28,820 nt of DNA from Alphaproteobacteria bacterium (GTDB taxonomy: Bacteria; Pseudomonadota; Alphaproteobacteria; RF32; CAG-239). How positions within the stretch are numbered: position 1 is the stretch's first letter; every line of letters begins with the position of its first letter. The stretch spans positions 1-28,820 of the forward strand of contig CAAFZY010000037.1 of assembly GCA_900767645.1 (NCBI GenBank). Reading direction: 5' to 3'. Under the pieces are notes generated by a model. It saw nothing but the letters and a program-made list of their open reading frames with translations, searched no databases and had not been told where the DNA came from. Made by a program: the position numbers and the translations under genes. This document shows positions 14,562 to 22,224 of this stretch, in pieces.

Positions 14562-14565
14562 TATA

Positions 14566-14713
14566 ATTATTCAAAAGTCCACGAAACGGTGTTGGTGTCG
14601 CCGTCGGTAGCAGCAGCTTCCGCAGCGCTGACCGAATATTTGGTTCTTACAACAGTGGTATCGGTGCTGTTTTCAGACGATGAACTTCCGGAGGAAGAAC
14701 TGCCTGATGATGA
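14566..14713. repeat. tandem duplication of the Gly/Ser gene, copy B
   Basis: Nearly identical to 14846-14993 at a 280-base offset, covering the stop codon, the invariant tail and part of the linker. Only a few substitutions are seen, for example GTAGCAGCA versus GTGGCGGCA. Confidence 0.9.
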
Positions 14714-14827
14714 ACTGCCAGAAGATGAACCGCCGCCAAAGTCGACGCGACCGGGACTATCTTTTGCAAATGCAGTTCCAATATTTACCATACTTATAAA
14801 TGCTAAAATTGTAAGTAATTTTTTCAT
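14567..14827 (-). CDS. small secreted Gly/Ser-rich protein, copy B
   Basis: 86 residues. A signal peptide (MKKLLTILAFISMVNIGTAFA) is followed by a low-complexity linker of GSSSS-type units (about 31-52). The C-terminal tail, from ENSTDTTVV (52) to VSWTFE, is identical in the upstream gene. The start at 14827 has AAGGAAA seven bases upstream; the longer frame to 14854 overlaps the previous gene and lacks such a site. I recognise no family. It is the last gene of a unit starting with the pilin-like gene at 15606. A cleavable signal, a flexible linker and an invariant tail suggest an exported or surface-displayed peptide; its role is unknown. Confidence 0.75.
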   Translation of the reverse strand: MKKLLTILAFISMVNIGTAFAKDSPGRVDFGGGSSSGSSSSGSSSSGSSSSENSTDTTVVRTKYSVSAAEAAATDGDTNTVSWTFE

Positions 14828-14845
14828 TGTAATTTCCTTTTGTAT

Positions 14846-14993
14846 ATTATTCAAAAGTCCACGAAACGGTGTTGGTGTCGCCGTCGGTGGCGGCAGCTTC
14901 CGCAGCGCTGACCGAATATTTGGTTCTTACAACAGTGGTATCGGTGCTGTTTTCAGATGATGAACTTCCGGAGGAAGAACTGCCTGATGACGA
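14846..14993. repeat. tandem duplication of the Gly/Ser gene, copy A
   Basis: Partner of 14566-14713. The divergence begins in the linker and signal-peptide regions. Confidence 0.9.
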
Positions 14994-15116
14994 GCCGCCT
15001 GAAGATGAACCGCCTGATGAGGAACCACCGCCTTGCACAGCACTTGGTCTTGCTGCCATAGCGTTAGAAACCGCAAAAATAGCCATAAAAGTAAATACTG
15101 CGATTAATTTTTTCAT
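14847..15116 (-). CDS. small secreted Gly/Ser-rich protein, copy A
   Basis: 89 residues. A signal peptide (MKKLIAVFTFMAIFAVSNAMA, cleavage likely after AMA) is followed by a Gly/Ser linker with GGSSS then GSSSS units (about 29-54). The tail starts ENSTDTTVV and ends VSWTFE, residue for residue the same as in copy B. The ribosome-binding site is AAAGGG. It begins 19 bases after the pilin-like gene and ends 19 bases before copy B. The two copies differ mainly in signal peptide and linker length, so the duplication is recent or kept uniform in the tail. Function unknown. Confidence 0.75.
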   Translation of the reverse strand: MKKLIAVFTFMAIFAVSNAMAARPSAVQGGGSSSGGSSSGGSSSGSSSSGSSSSENSTDTTVVRTKYSVSAAEAAATDGDTNTVSWTFE

Positions 15117-15135
15117 GAATTTACCCTTTCAAAAT

Positions 15136-15606
15136 TTAAGGATTATCGTTTGTTCCGTTGATTTTAAGCTCTTTTAAGCCGATTTTATCGCTGTCGCCCC
15201 AGTCGGCAGTGCCGATATGAATGGCAGCATCTTTCGGTAAGCCGGCGTAGGTAAGCTTAAAGCCCCAATTGTCGTTACCGTCTACTGCAACGGTTTCAAG
15301 CGTAACCGCTCCGCCATACGGGTTTTTCAACGTTTGTTCATCAACTATCATATCATTAGGAAACACCCCTAACTTAATGGCTGTTTTAACCGGCGTATCC
15401 GCAAGTGATGAATAATCTTTGGCATTTAAAAATATGGTGCGCAAATTAGCTACAATGTGCGACACCTGATCTTCAACCTTGTTTAGTTTGTATTTTTGCA
15501 TAGCTTTAGCATATCCGGCAATGCCGCCTACCGACAGCACACCGATAATTGCCAAAACGCCGAGCATTTCTACCATGCTGCGGCCTGATTGATTGTCTTT
15601 TGGCAT
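15136..15606 (-). CDS. type IVb pilin-like protein (PilS-like)
   Basis: 156 residues from the ATG at 15606, which has AAAGGAG eight bases upstream; a longer frame to 15639 lacks one. The prepilin signature is QSG|RSMVEMLGVLAIIGVLSVGGIAGY with Glu at +5. The C-terminal half has the pattern of class-IVb pilin heads (LKNPYGGAVTL...WGFKLTYAGLPKDAAIHIG), which makes PilS/TcpA-type the best family guess. Unlike the two copies at the window ends it has no cysteines. It heads a minus-strand unit with two small Gly/Ser-rich secreted proteins, an arrangement suggesting they may work together at the surface (inference). No pilus assembly genes are nearby. Confidence 0.85.
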   Translation of the reverse strand: MPKDNQSGRSMVEMLGVLAIIGVLSVGGIAGYAKAMQKYKLNKVEDQVSHIVANLRTIFLNAKDYSSLADTPVKTAIKLGVFPNDMIVDEQTLKNPYGGAVTLETVAVDGNDNWGFKLTYAGLPKDAAIHIGTADWGDSDKIGLKELKINGTNDNP

Positions 15607-15654
15607 TAAATTTTCTCCTTTTTTATTAAATAACATCATTTAATAATGCCTTAG

Positions 15655-15681
15655 ATTATAAGATTTGATGTAAAATTGCAA
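15655..15681 (-). promoter_or_regulatory. promoter of the pilin-Gly/Ser operon
   Basis: On the minus strand TTGCAA (15676-15681), 15-base spacer, perfect TATAAT (15655-15660), about 49 bases before the start codon. The ATATTGCAA context and spacing match those before the other two pilin-like genes. Confidence 0.55.
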
Positions 15682-15847
15682 TATGTATATAGTTATACCC
15701 TGATAATTTGGCTATATCGGCTTGATATTGTATGCGTAATGACTATATCAAAAGTGTTCAAGGAGATAAAAGGAAAATATATTTTTCTTTTTTACAAATT
15801 GAGCGCTTTATAAATTAACTTTATTGTTTTTTATAAAGATGGTGAGT

Positions 15848-15880
15848 GAGGAGCGTTGTTTTGTAATAAACATGCTCCTC
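15848..15880. terminator. hairpin downstream of hemW, possible terminator
   Basis: Perfect 7-bp arms GAGGAGC (15848-15854) / GCTCCTC (15874-15880) with a 19-base loop, just past the hemW stop. No T run follows on the minus strand, so termination is uncertain. Confidence 0.35.
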
Positions 15881-15885
15881 TTTGT

Positions 15886-16989
15886 TTATGAGCAAAGTTC
15901 GCCGATTATGTAATTCAAAAGCATAAAACCTTTGTCGGTTGCCGATATGTTTTCCGCTGTATTTATGAGCAATCCGTTTTGTACAAACTCATTTAAAGCG
16001 CGATTATTTACAAAATCATCAAAATTTAAGCCGGAAATTTGCGCAAAATGTTTTTTATTTATGCCGGTTTGCAGGCGTAAACCCATAATTATAAGTTCCT
16101 CCGCCCGTTCCTGAGCTGAAAGCGCCGTCTTGAGGCAAGGGTGCACAAAAGCATAATGACAGTTACCGATTTTTAAACGTCCGTGAGCAGATTCTCCGAT
16201 GCCGATATAATCATCACCGAGCCAATAACATTTGTTGTGCTTTGATTGATATTGTTCGGCGGCAAAGTTTGAAACCTCATAACGAGGATAACCTGTTTCT
16301 CGCAGAATATTTACCGTGAAATTATACATATTTGCGGCACTTTCTTCGTCAGGAATTTTAACGCGTTTGGCGGCAAAAACCGTGCCTTCCTCAATAGTCA
16401 GCTGATAAAGTGATAAGTGTTTAAAACCAAAAACGGTAATTAAACCAAGTTCTTGTTCCCAATCTTTGAGAGTTTGTTCGGGGCGTGTATAAATAAAATC
16501 CGCCGAATGATTGTTAAATGTGTTAAGTACCTCGTCAATACTGTGTAAAGCCTGTTTGAGATTGTGAGTGCGTCCCAAAAAATGCAAATCGGCATCGTTT
16601 AATGCTTGAATACCCAATGACAAGCGGTTAATTCCGGCTTGTTTCAACCGAGCAAACATTTCGGGGTATTCAGAATTGGGGTTTGCCTCCAAACTAATTT
16701 CGGGATTATCCTCAAAGCTCCATAATTTGGCAATATGGTTTAAGAGCTTGTTTATCAGCTCCGGCTTTAATAAAGACGGGGTGCCGCCGCCGAAAAATAC
16801 GGAACGTATTGCGCGGTTCGGCACCAGATTGTGATAATAATCAAGCTCTTTGATATAGGCGGCAACAATTTCTTCTTGATTAACGTTAGGATTAACGCGC
16901 TTGAAAAAGTCGCAATACGGGCATTTGCTTTTGCAATAAGGCCAGTGAATATATACCGAAAGAGGCTTGATTTTATCAGCGTCACTCAT
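15886..16989 (-). CDS. hemW: HemW-type radical SAM protein (heme chaperone)
   Basis: Radical SAM protein of the HemN/HemW group. HemW proteins bind heme and are thought to insert it into respiratory enzymes; older annotations call them oxygen-independent coproporphyrinogen oxidase. The 367 residues are HemW length, shorter than true HemN (~450). The [4Fe-4S] motif is Cys19-x3-Cys23-x2-Cys26 (YCKSKCPYCDF). Further landmarks are FFGGGTPSLL, the SAM-contacting LEANP, RLSLGIQALND, IYTRPEQT and LSLYQLTIEEGT. The start is three bases after the terC stop, so the two are probably translationally coupled. It is the last gene of galE-terC-hemW. The long N-terminal extension with the extra Cys of HemN is missing, supporting HemW. 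Confidence 0.9.
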   Translation of the reverse strand: MSDADKIKPLSVYIHWPYCKSKCPYCDFFKRVNPNVNQEEIVAAYIKELDYYHNLVPNRAIRSVFFGGGTPSLLKPELINKLLNHIAKLWSFEDNPEISLEANPNSEYPEMFARLKQAGINRLSLGIQALNDADLHFLGRTHNLKQALHSIDEVLNTFNNHSADFIYTRPEQTLKDWEQELGLITVFGFKHLSLYQLTIEEGTVFAAKRVKIPDEESAANMYNFTVNILRETGYPRYEVSNFAAEQYQSKHNKCYWLGDDYIGIGESAHGRLKIGNCHYAFVHPCLKTALSAQERAEELIIMGLRLQTGINKKHFAQISGLNFDDFVNNRALNEFVQNGLLINTAENISATDKGFMLLNYIIGELCS

Positions 16990-16992
16990 TTG

Positions 16993-17958
16993 CTAAGCTT
17001 TAGTTTTGGCACTGTCTTTATAAACGGAAAGCAGTATGCCTCCCAAAAGCAGAGTAAATGTTATACAAAGCGACTGCCATGCGGCAATCTCAATGCCGAA
17101 ATGAGGCAGAAAGATTTTACAGCCGATAAAAATCAAAATTATGGAAAGCGCCGGTTTAAGGTATGTGAATTTATTGACAATAGCTGCCAGCAAAAAGTAC
17201 AAAGCTCTTAACCCTAAAATAGCAAAAATATTGCTGGTATAAACCACAAACACATCTTGTGTGATTAAAAAGATAGCGGGAATGCTGTCAAAAGCGAAAA
17301 TAACGTCCATGGTTTCAATGATAATCAGGGCAAAAAACAACGGCGTAATATGCCAATGTCCGTTTTCTTTGAACATAAAATGTTGTTCATGAAGTTCATG
17401 TGTAACGTGAAAGAACTTTGATAATATTTTGTAAATACGTGATTCTCTGAAAGGGGTTTCTTCGCCGTCTTTTATGGAAAGCATTTTAGCGCCGGTGTAA
17501 ATTAAAAAGACAGAAAAGATGTAAAGCACCCAATGAAAACGTGAAATTAAGGCTTCGCCCAAGAAAATCATGATGCCGCGCATAAACAAGGCGCCTAAAA
17601 TGCCCCAAAACAGCACACGGTGCTGATACTTTGACGGAACGCCGATAGTTGAAAAAATAACCGACATTACAAAAATGTTATCAAGCGAAAGGCTTTTTTC
17701 CAGCAAATAGCCGGTAAAGTAAAGCATACCTTTTTCAGTGCCTTCTTCATAAATTACGAATATACCGAATATAATGGCGATAACCACATAAAACACGCAC
17801 ATCCACAAAGTGTGCCAAAAGTGCGGTTCTTCATTTTTGCGGTTAAACAAAAACAAGTCTAACACCAATAAAACGATTACGCTGATACCGAAAATCGTCC
17901 ACATCCAGTTTTGTGATAAAATGGCGTGATGAGTAAAAAGTTCGCTTATGTTTTGCAT
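16993..17958 (-). CDS. TerC/Alx-family membrane protein
   Basis: Polytopic inner-membrane protein of 321 residues with about eight or nine hydrophobic segments. The two signature repeats of TerC proteins are visible: GYLLEKSLSLDNIFVMSVIF (about 83-102) and ETMDVIFAFDSIPAIFLITQD in the second half. Their conserved acidic residues (Glu, Asp) are thought to handle metal ions. Relatives include Alx, linked to manganese export, and TerC of tellurite resistance. A His-rich cytoplasmic loop (FFHVTHELHEQHF...GHWH) between the halves may bind metal. AAGGAT precedes the start. Only 23 bases separate it from galE, so there is no room for the yybP-ykoY manganese riboswitch that precedes some relatives. 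Confidence 0.92.
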   Translation of the reverse strand: MQNISELFTHHAILSQNWMWTIFGISVIVLLVLDLFLFNRKNEEPHFWHTLWMCVFYVVIAIIFGIFVIYEEGTEKGMLYFTGYLLEKSLSLDNIFVMSVIFSTIGVPSKYQHRVLFWGILGALFMRGIMIFLGEALISRFHWVLYIFSVFLIYTGAKMLSIKDGEETPFRESRIYKILSKFFHVTHELHEQHFMFKENGHWHITPLFFALIIIETMDVIFAFDSIPAIFLITQDVFVVYTSNIFAILGLRALYFLLAAIVNKFTYLKPALSIILIFIGCKIFLPHFGIEIAAWQSLCITFTLLLGGILLSVYKDSAKTKA

Positions 17959-17981
17959 TAATTTATCCTTGTAATTTATTG

Positions 17982-18947
17982 TTATATCTCAAGATTCCAT
18001 ACGGTGCGTATAACATCTTCAATATTTAAATATTTAGGTTTCCAGTTTAATATTTCGCGCGCTGAATCGGCCTTGGCAATAAGCGTTGCCGGATCGCCGG
18101 CGCGGCGCGGAGCATAATGATAGTTCAACCGTTTGCCGATAACATTTTCGGTTGCGTCAACAATTTGTTTTACGGAAACTCCTTTTCCGGTACCTAAATT
18201 TAAGCAATACGATTTTTTATCGGCCATTAAGCGCTTAATGGCGGCAACGTGGGCGGAAGCCAAATCGCTTACATGAATATAATCGCGCACGCAGGTGCCG
18301 TCGGGAGTATCATAATCGCTTCCGAATATTGAAAAACTTTCGCGTTTGCCGGTGGCCGCTTCCATGATAATCGGCAACAAATTTTGAGGGTTTTGTTCGC
18401 GTCCGGTAATGCTTTTGTCCGCGGCGTAGCCGACAGCGTTAAAATAGCGCAGAGCGATGTAGTTAAAATCTTTCAGGCGGCTGTACCAATCCATTAAATT
18501 TTCCATGGCAACTTTGGTGTAACCGTAAAAGTTAATCGGGTTAAGAGGGTGATTTTCATCAACCGGAGTATATTTGGGCATGCCATAAACTGCGGCAGAT
18601 GATGAAAACACCAAATGCTTTATGCCGTTATCAACCATTGAATTTAAGATATTAACGGCACCGTTCAGGTTGTTTATAGCGTATTTTTGCGGATTTTCCA
18701 TTGATTCGCCGACCGCTTTTTTGGCGGCAAGATGAATAACTGCGTCAATATTTTGGCTCATGGCGTCGTCCAGAGCCTTACGGTCTAAAATGTTGCCTTT
18801 AATAAACCCAGCTTCATGAAATAAGTTTACTTCTTGACCGGTTGACATATCATCAAAAACAACTGTTTCATAACCGCCGTCAAGCAATTCTTTTACTACA
18901 TGGCTGCCGATGTATCCGGCGCCGCCGATAACTAAAACTTTAGGCAT
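17982..18947 (-). CDS. galE: UDP-glucose 4-epimerase
   Basis: NAD-dependent epimerase that interconverts UDP-glucose and UDP-galactose (some also act on the N-acetyl forms), feeding LPS and other glycans. The 321 residues are typical. The Rossmann motif is GGAGYIGSH (8-16); catalytic residues are Ser116 in SSSAAVYG and the Tyr141-x3-Lys145 pair in FYGYTK. Also seen are DDMSTG, HLAAKKAVGESM and the late RRAGDPATLIA. The start is preceded by AGAGGT. It heads galE-terC-hemW and has a good promoter (18979-19007) in the gap shared with dnaB. It may supply sugar nucleotides for the Stealth transferase elsewhere in the window, but nothing ties them directly. Confidence 0.96.
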   Translation of the reverse strand: MPKVLVIGGAGYIGSHVVKELLDGGYETVVFDDMSTGQEVNLFHEAGFIKGNILDRKALDDAMSQNIDAVIHLAAKKAVGESMENPQKYAINNLNGAVNILNSMVDNGIKHLVFSSSAAVYGMPKYTPVDENHPLNPINFYGYTKVAMENLMDWYSRLKDFNYIALRYFNAVGYAADKSITGREQNPQNLLPIIMEAATGKRESFSIFGSDYDTPDGTCVRDYIHVSDLASAHVAAIKRLMADKKSYCLNLGTGKGVSVKQIVDATENVIGKRLNYHYAPRRAGDPATLIAKADSAREILNWKPKYLNIEDVIRTVWNLEI

Positions 18948-18978
18948 TGTTACCTCTTAAACAATTAAACTTTGCTCT

Positions 18979-19007
18979 TTTATAGTCAAATATTTTAATA
19001 AGGTCAA
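18979..19007 (-). promoter_or_regulatory. promoter of galE-terC-hemW
   Basis: On the minus strand TTGACC (19002-19007), 17-base spacer, TATAAA (18979-18984), about 30 bases before the galE ATG. Confidence 0.65.
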
Positions 19008-19023
19008 ATTTTATGTTTAAAGG

Positions 19024-19041
19024 TTATCCCCGTTATCCACA
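19024..19041 (+). promoter_or_regulatory. DnaA box upstream of dnaB
   Basis: TTATCCACA (19033-19041) equals the strict DnaA-box consensus. It abuts a degenerate copy TTATCCCCG (19024-19032). They lie 85-100 bases before dnaB in an AT-rich gap divergent from galE. A weak promoter (TTTACA 19054-19059, TATCAA 19079-19084, spacing 19) lies just downstream. Confidence 0.6.
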
Positions 19042-19125
19042 GGTTAAAAATTTTTTACAAGCATTTTTGCTAAAAATGTATCAATACAGAAATAAACAAA
19101 CGACTCATTTTGAAACGGATTTAAT

Positions 19126-20598
19126 ATGGAAACGATAGATACTACCAAATTGCCGCAAAACCTTGAAGCGGAGCAAGCTTTATTAGGCGCTATTTTGGCC
19201 AATAACAAAGCAATTGAAAAGGTTTCGGAGTTTTTAAAGCCCCAACATTTTGCCGATTCCGTGCATGCTAAAATTTTTGAGGTAATTTCAACGCTGATTC
19301 AGCGCGGACATATTGCCGATGTTATTACCTTAAAAAACTATTTTGAGCAAGAAGGCACGCTTAATGAAGTCGGAGGTCCGAACTATTTGATTAAACTTGC
19401 CGACAGCTCGTCGCCGATGACTAACGTTGAATATTACGGTCGGTTTATTTATGATAAATATTTGCGCCGCGAACTTATTAATACAGGAACCGAAATTGTT
19501 AATAATGCTTTTAAAGAAACGGCGGATTTGTCGGCCGCCGATCAAATTGAAGAAGCAGAGCAACAATTGTACAGACTTTCGGATCAGGGGGAGGCGCAAG
19601 GAGATTTTATCGAGTTTTCCAAAGCATTGGATTCTTCATTGAACTATATTGAAAAAGCGTTTCAAAAAGAGGGTAAAATTTCAGGTCTTTCAACCGGTTT
19701 GGAAAAGCTTGACTATAAAACCGGCGGTTTGAACAATTCTGATTTGATTATTATTGCCGGACGTCCGGCTATGGGTAAAACCGCGCTTGCAACCAATATA
19801 GCCTATAATGTTGCAGATTATATGAGCCGCGCCAAAGATATTGATTCGCATGATAGAGGAGTGGCGTTCTTTTCGCTTGAAATGTCGGCCGATCAGTTGG
19901 CATCGCGTATTTTATCAACGGTTACGCAAACTCCAGGAAGCAAAATGCGTACCGGCGAACTTGACAACGCGCAGTTTACGCGCATTGCGGCAGCGGTTCG
20001 CGAGCTTGAAAATATTCCGCTTTATATCGATGATACTCCGGGGGTTACCATTACTTCAATCCGCACTCGCGCGCGGCGCTTAAAACGCACCAAAGGTTTG
20101 GGGCTGATAGTAATTGACTATATTCAACTGATTACCGGCAGCAATAACAAAAAGAACGAGGGTAACCGCGTGCAGGAATTGTCGGAAATTTCACGAGGAT
20201 TAAAAATTTTGGCCAAGGAACTCAAAGTTCCGGTTATTGCGCTTTCACAATTGAACCGCGGTGTTGAACAACGCGATGATAAACGTCCGGTAATGTCTGA
20301 CTTGCGTGAATCGGGCTCAATCGAACAAGATGCCGATATTGTTATGTTTGTATACCGCGAGAACTATTATATTCATAACGAAGAGCCGAAAATGAAACAG
20401 AACGAAACGCCTGACCATTTCCAACATCGTATGGAAGAATGGCAAAAACTTGACCGTGAAACCACCAATTTGGCAGAAGTTATTATCGGAAAACAGCGTC
20501 ATGGCCCGACAGGTACCGTAAAACTGTTCTGGAACGGCGAATATGCGCAATTCGGAAATTTGGCAAATGAAGAAAATTTACCGGAACAGATAGGTTAG
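19126..20598 (+). CDS. dnaB: replicative DNA helicase DnaB
   Basis: Hexameric 5'-3' helicase that drives the replication fork and binds DnaG primase. The 490 residues match. The N-terminal domain (about 9-115) begins PQNLEAEQALLGAIL. The C-terminal RecA-like domain (about 185-480) has the H1 motif ISGLSTGLEKLDYKTGGL, Walker A GRPAMGKTA (212-220), FSLEMSADQLASRIL, Walker B LIVIDYIQLI, and the arginine-finger region KQRHGPTGTVKLFW. There is no intein. The ribosome-binding site is weak (GAAACGGA). A consensus DnaA box lies upstream. The next gene starts three bases after the stop, so dnaB probably heads an operon with two YcgN-like genes and a metallopeptidase. Confidence 0.98.
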   Translation: METIDTTKLPQNLEAEQALLGAILANNKAIEKVSEFLKPQHFADSVHAKIFEVISTLIQRGHIADVITLKNYFEQEGTLNEVGGPNYLIKLADSSSPMTNVEYYGRFIYDKYLRRELINTGTEIVNNAFKETADLSAADQIEEAEQQLYRLSDQGEAQGDFIEFSKALDSSLNYIEKAFQKEGKISGLSTGLEKLDYKTGGLNNSDLIIIAGRPAMGKTALATNIAYNVADYMSRAKDIDSHDRGVAFFSLEMSADQLASRILSTVTQTPGSKMRTGELDNAQFTRIAAAVRELENIPLYIDDTPGVTITSIRTRARRLKRTKGLGLIVIDYIQLITGSNNKKNEGNRVQELSEISRGLKILAKELKVPVIALSQLNRGVEQRDDKRPVMSDLRESGSIEQDADIVMFVYRENYYIHNEEPKMKQNETPDHFQHRMEEWQKLDRETTNLAEVIIGKQRHGPTGTVKLFWNGEYAQFGNLANEENLPEQIG

Positions 20599-20601
20599 TT
20601 T

Positions 20602-20979
20602 ATGAAAAAAATATCCGATTATACTGAAGAAGAGTGGGAAAATATTTGTAATCATTGCGGCAAATGCTGTTTGTTTAAGCTGCAAGATGATGATACCGGC
20701 GATATTTATTACACTAATGTGGTGTGTAAATATTATGACGAAGACAAATGCCGTTGCTCGGTTTATGATAAACGTTGCGAGTTGGTGCCGGAGTGCTTGA
20801 AGCTTACTAAAGACAATGTGCAAAATATTGAATGGATGCCTGAATCATGCGCATATCGGCGTTTGTTTGAGCATAAACCGGAAATGCCTGTAACCACTAT
20901 TAAAGGCAGATGCATTTCTGAAACTTTGGTTAATCCGGACAATTTGGAAGATTATATTGTGGATTGGGACGATTTATGA
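20602..20979 (+). CDS. YcgN/UPF0260-like cysteine-cluster protein 1
   Basis: 125 residues, close to E. coli YcgN in layout: YTEEEWENICNHCGKCCLFKLQDDDTGDIYYTNVVC is followed by CRCSVYDKR, VPECLKLT and WMPESCAYRRL. The CxxCxxCC motif (17-23) and later cysteines suggest an iron or zinc site (YkgJ-like family). No biochemical role is firmly known. It starts three bases after dnaB and ends in an ATGA overlap with a second, diverged member. Compared with that second copy it lacks the N-terminal ~30 residues (FWKHKKLDAM region) and the WHPL segment, which YcgN has. It is therefore the shorter and more derived of the pair. Confidence 0.85.
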   Translation: MKKISDYTEEEWENICNHCGKCCLFKLQDDDTGDIYYTNVVCKYYDEDKCRCSVYDKRCELVPECLKLTKDNVQNIEWMPESCAYRRLFEHKPEMPVTTIKGRCISETLVNPDNLEDYIVDWDDL

Positions 20980-21479
20980 GTACGGATTTGAAACTTGAAA
21001 CCGAATATAATCCGCAAAGCCGCTATGATAATATGCAAGGTATTGAGCCGGAATTTTGGAAGCATAAAAAACTTGATGCAATGAGCAAAGAAGAATGGGA
21101 GCTTTTGTGCGACGGTTGCGGCAAATGCTGCTTAAACAAGCTTGAAATTAAAGGCAAAATTAAATTTACCAACACATATTGCCGATTTTTGAATTGTAAA
21201 AATTGTTTGTGCAAAATTTATGCTCACCGATTTGAGGTTGTGCCCGATTGCCGCGATATTGATTTGGCCGCCGTACGGGAAAAACCGCGTTGGTTGCCTA
21301 AAACTTGCGCTTATTGGTTGCTTGATAATGGTTATGATTTGCCGTTGTGGCACCCGCTTATTACCGGTGATGCGATGAGTGTTCATAATTCGGGCAATTC
21401 GCTGACGGGCAGGAATCTGGTGAACGAATCGGAGGTTGATGATTATGAAAATTACATTGTTGACTGGCCAGACCTTTGA
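20976..21479 (+). CDS. YcgN/UPF0260-like cysteine-cluster protein 2
   Basis: 167 residues from the ATG at 20976, which overlaps the previous stop as ATGA; an ATG at 20964 would overlap further without benefit. It follows the YcgN pattern almost end to end: FWKHKKLDAMSKEEWELLCDGCGKCC, TNTYCRFLNCKNCLCKIY, FEVVPDC, WLPKTCAYWLL, LPLWHPLITGD and a C-terminal YIVDWPDL shared with copy 1. The cysteine cluster probably holds a metal. Two linked paralogues suggest they may form a heteromer (inference). Its last 35 bases overlap the next gene. Confidence 0.88.
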   Translation: MSTDLKLETEYNPQSRYDNMQGIEPEFWKHKKLDAMSKEEWELLCDGCGKCCLNKLEIKGKIKFTNTYCRFLNCKNCLCKIYAHRFEVVPDCRDIDLAAVREKPRWLPKTCAYWLLDNGYDLPLWHPLITGDAMSVHNSGNSLTGRNLVNESEVDDYENYIVDWPDL

Positions 21480-22155
21480 TTTGGAAAACAGTTTTCCGTT
21501 TCCGCTTGAAGTTAAAAAATCAATCAAATTAAAGCGGTTGAGCGTGCGTATTGACGGCAAAAAAAAGCAGGTGGTGCTTAATATGCCGCGTTTTTGCTCA
21601 TCAAAAAAAGCGTTTGCGTTTATCAGCGAGCATCAGGAGTGGATAGAGGCGCATTTAAATGCCTTGCCGCAAGTTAAAGATTTTGAAGATGGCGAAAAAA
21701 TTATGCTCTTCGGACAAGAGGTGCTTATTTGTCATAAATCTGAAAGTTTAAGCGCTCCTAAGCTTGAAAACGGGGTGCTTTATGTGGGCGGCGACAAACG
21801 TTTTTTACATCGACGGGTAAAAGATTATATCAAAAAACGGGCGCTGGAAGAATTTTCGCAAAAGTCAGAGGAGTTGGCGGCAAAACTCGGCTGCAAGCTT
21901 ATCGGAGTTAGTATTAAAGATACCAAATCACGCTGGGGAAGTTGCTCGTCATTAAATCATATTAACTATAATTGGCGGATTGCCTTGGCTCCGGCGTGCG
22001 TGATTGACTACTTAATGGCGCATGAAGTTTCGCACTTAAAACATCGCAATCATTCGCCGGCTTTTTGGCAATGCGTGAAAGAACTTTACGCCGGCGCGGC
22101 GCTAGGGCGCAGTTGGCTTAAAGCGCACGGCAACGAGCTTTATTTATATCGTTAA
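21445..22155 (+). CDS. YgjP-like (M48-related) metallopeptidase
   Basis: 236 residues from the ATG at 21445, chosen because GGAGG lies nine bases upstream; the ATG at 21439 and TTG at 21436 are too close to it. It has the DUF45/YgjP layout: an N-terminal beta-rich region (KSIKLKRLSVRIDGKKKQVVLNMP), the segment SRWGSCSSLNHINYNWRIALAP, then the zinc motif HEVSH (193-197) with LKHRNHSPAFW supplying the third ligand. Such proteins resemble WSS1/SprT-type peptidases; their substrate is uncertain. It overlaps the YcgN-like gene by 35 bases and closes the dnaB unit. No signal peptide, so cytoplasmic. Confidence 0.88.
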   Translation: MKITLLTGQTFDLENSFPFPLEVKKSIKLKRLSVRIDGKKKQVVLNMPRFCSSKKAFAFISEHQEWIEAHLNALPQVKDFEDGEKIMLFGQEVLICHKSESLSAPKLENGVLYVGGDKRFLHRRVKDYIKKRALEEFSQKSEELAAKLGCKLIGVSIKDTKSRWGSCSSLNHINYNWRIALAPACVIDYLMAHEVSHLKHRNHSPAFWQCVKELYAGAALGRSWLKAHGNELYLYR

Positions 22156-22170
22156 ACATTATAAATGCAA

Positions 22171-22199
22171 TTGACAAAAATTAAAGATTGCGGTACAAT
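22171..22199 (+). promoter_or_regulatory. near-consensus sigma70 promoter
   Basis: TTGACA (22171-22176), 17-base spacer, TACAAT (22194-22199), 25 bases before the lipoprotein ATG. Confidence 0.85.
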
Positions 22200-22224
22200 G
22201 CAAGCGTTTAATTAATTATTTGAT

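Noticed and set aside
14589..15177. Two plus-strand frames with Asp/Glu/Pro-rich repeats
   Set aside because: They are the antisense of the duplicated Gly/Ser genes; the minus-strand versions have signal peptides and ribosome-binding sites.
15732..15818. 28-codon plus-strand frame starting MRNDYIKS
   Set aside because: No ribosome-binding site before the ATG, no recognisable feature, and it lies between hemW and the pilin operon on the opposite strand.
17959..17981. Manganese (yybP-ykoY) riboswitch before the TerC-family gene
   Set aside because: Only 23 bases separate it from galE, too short for that RNA.
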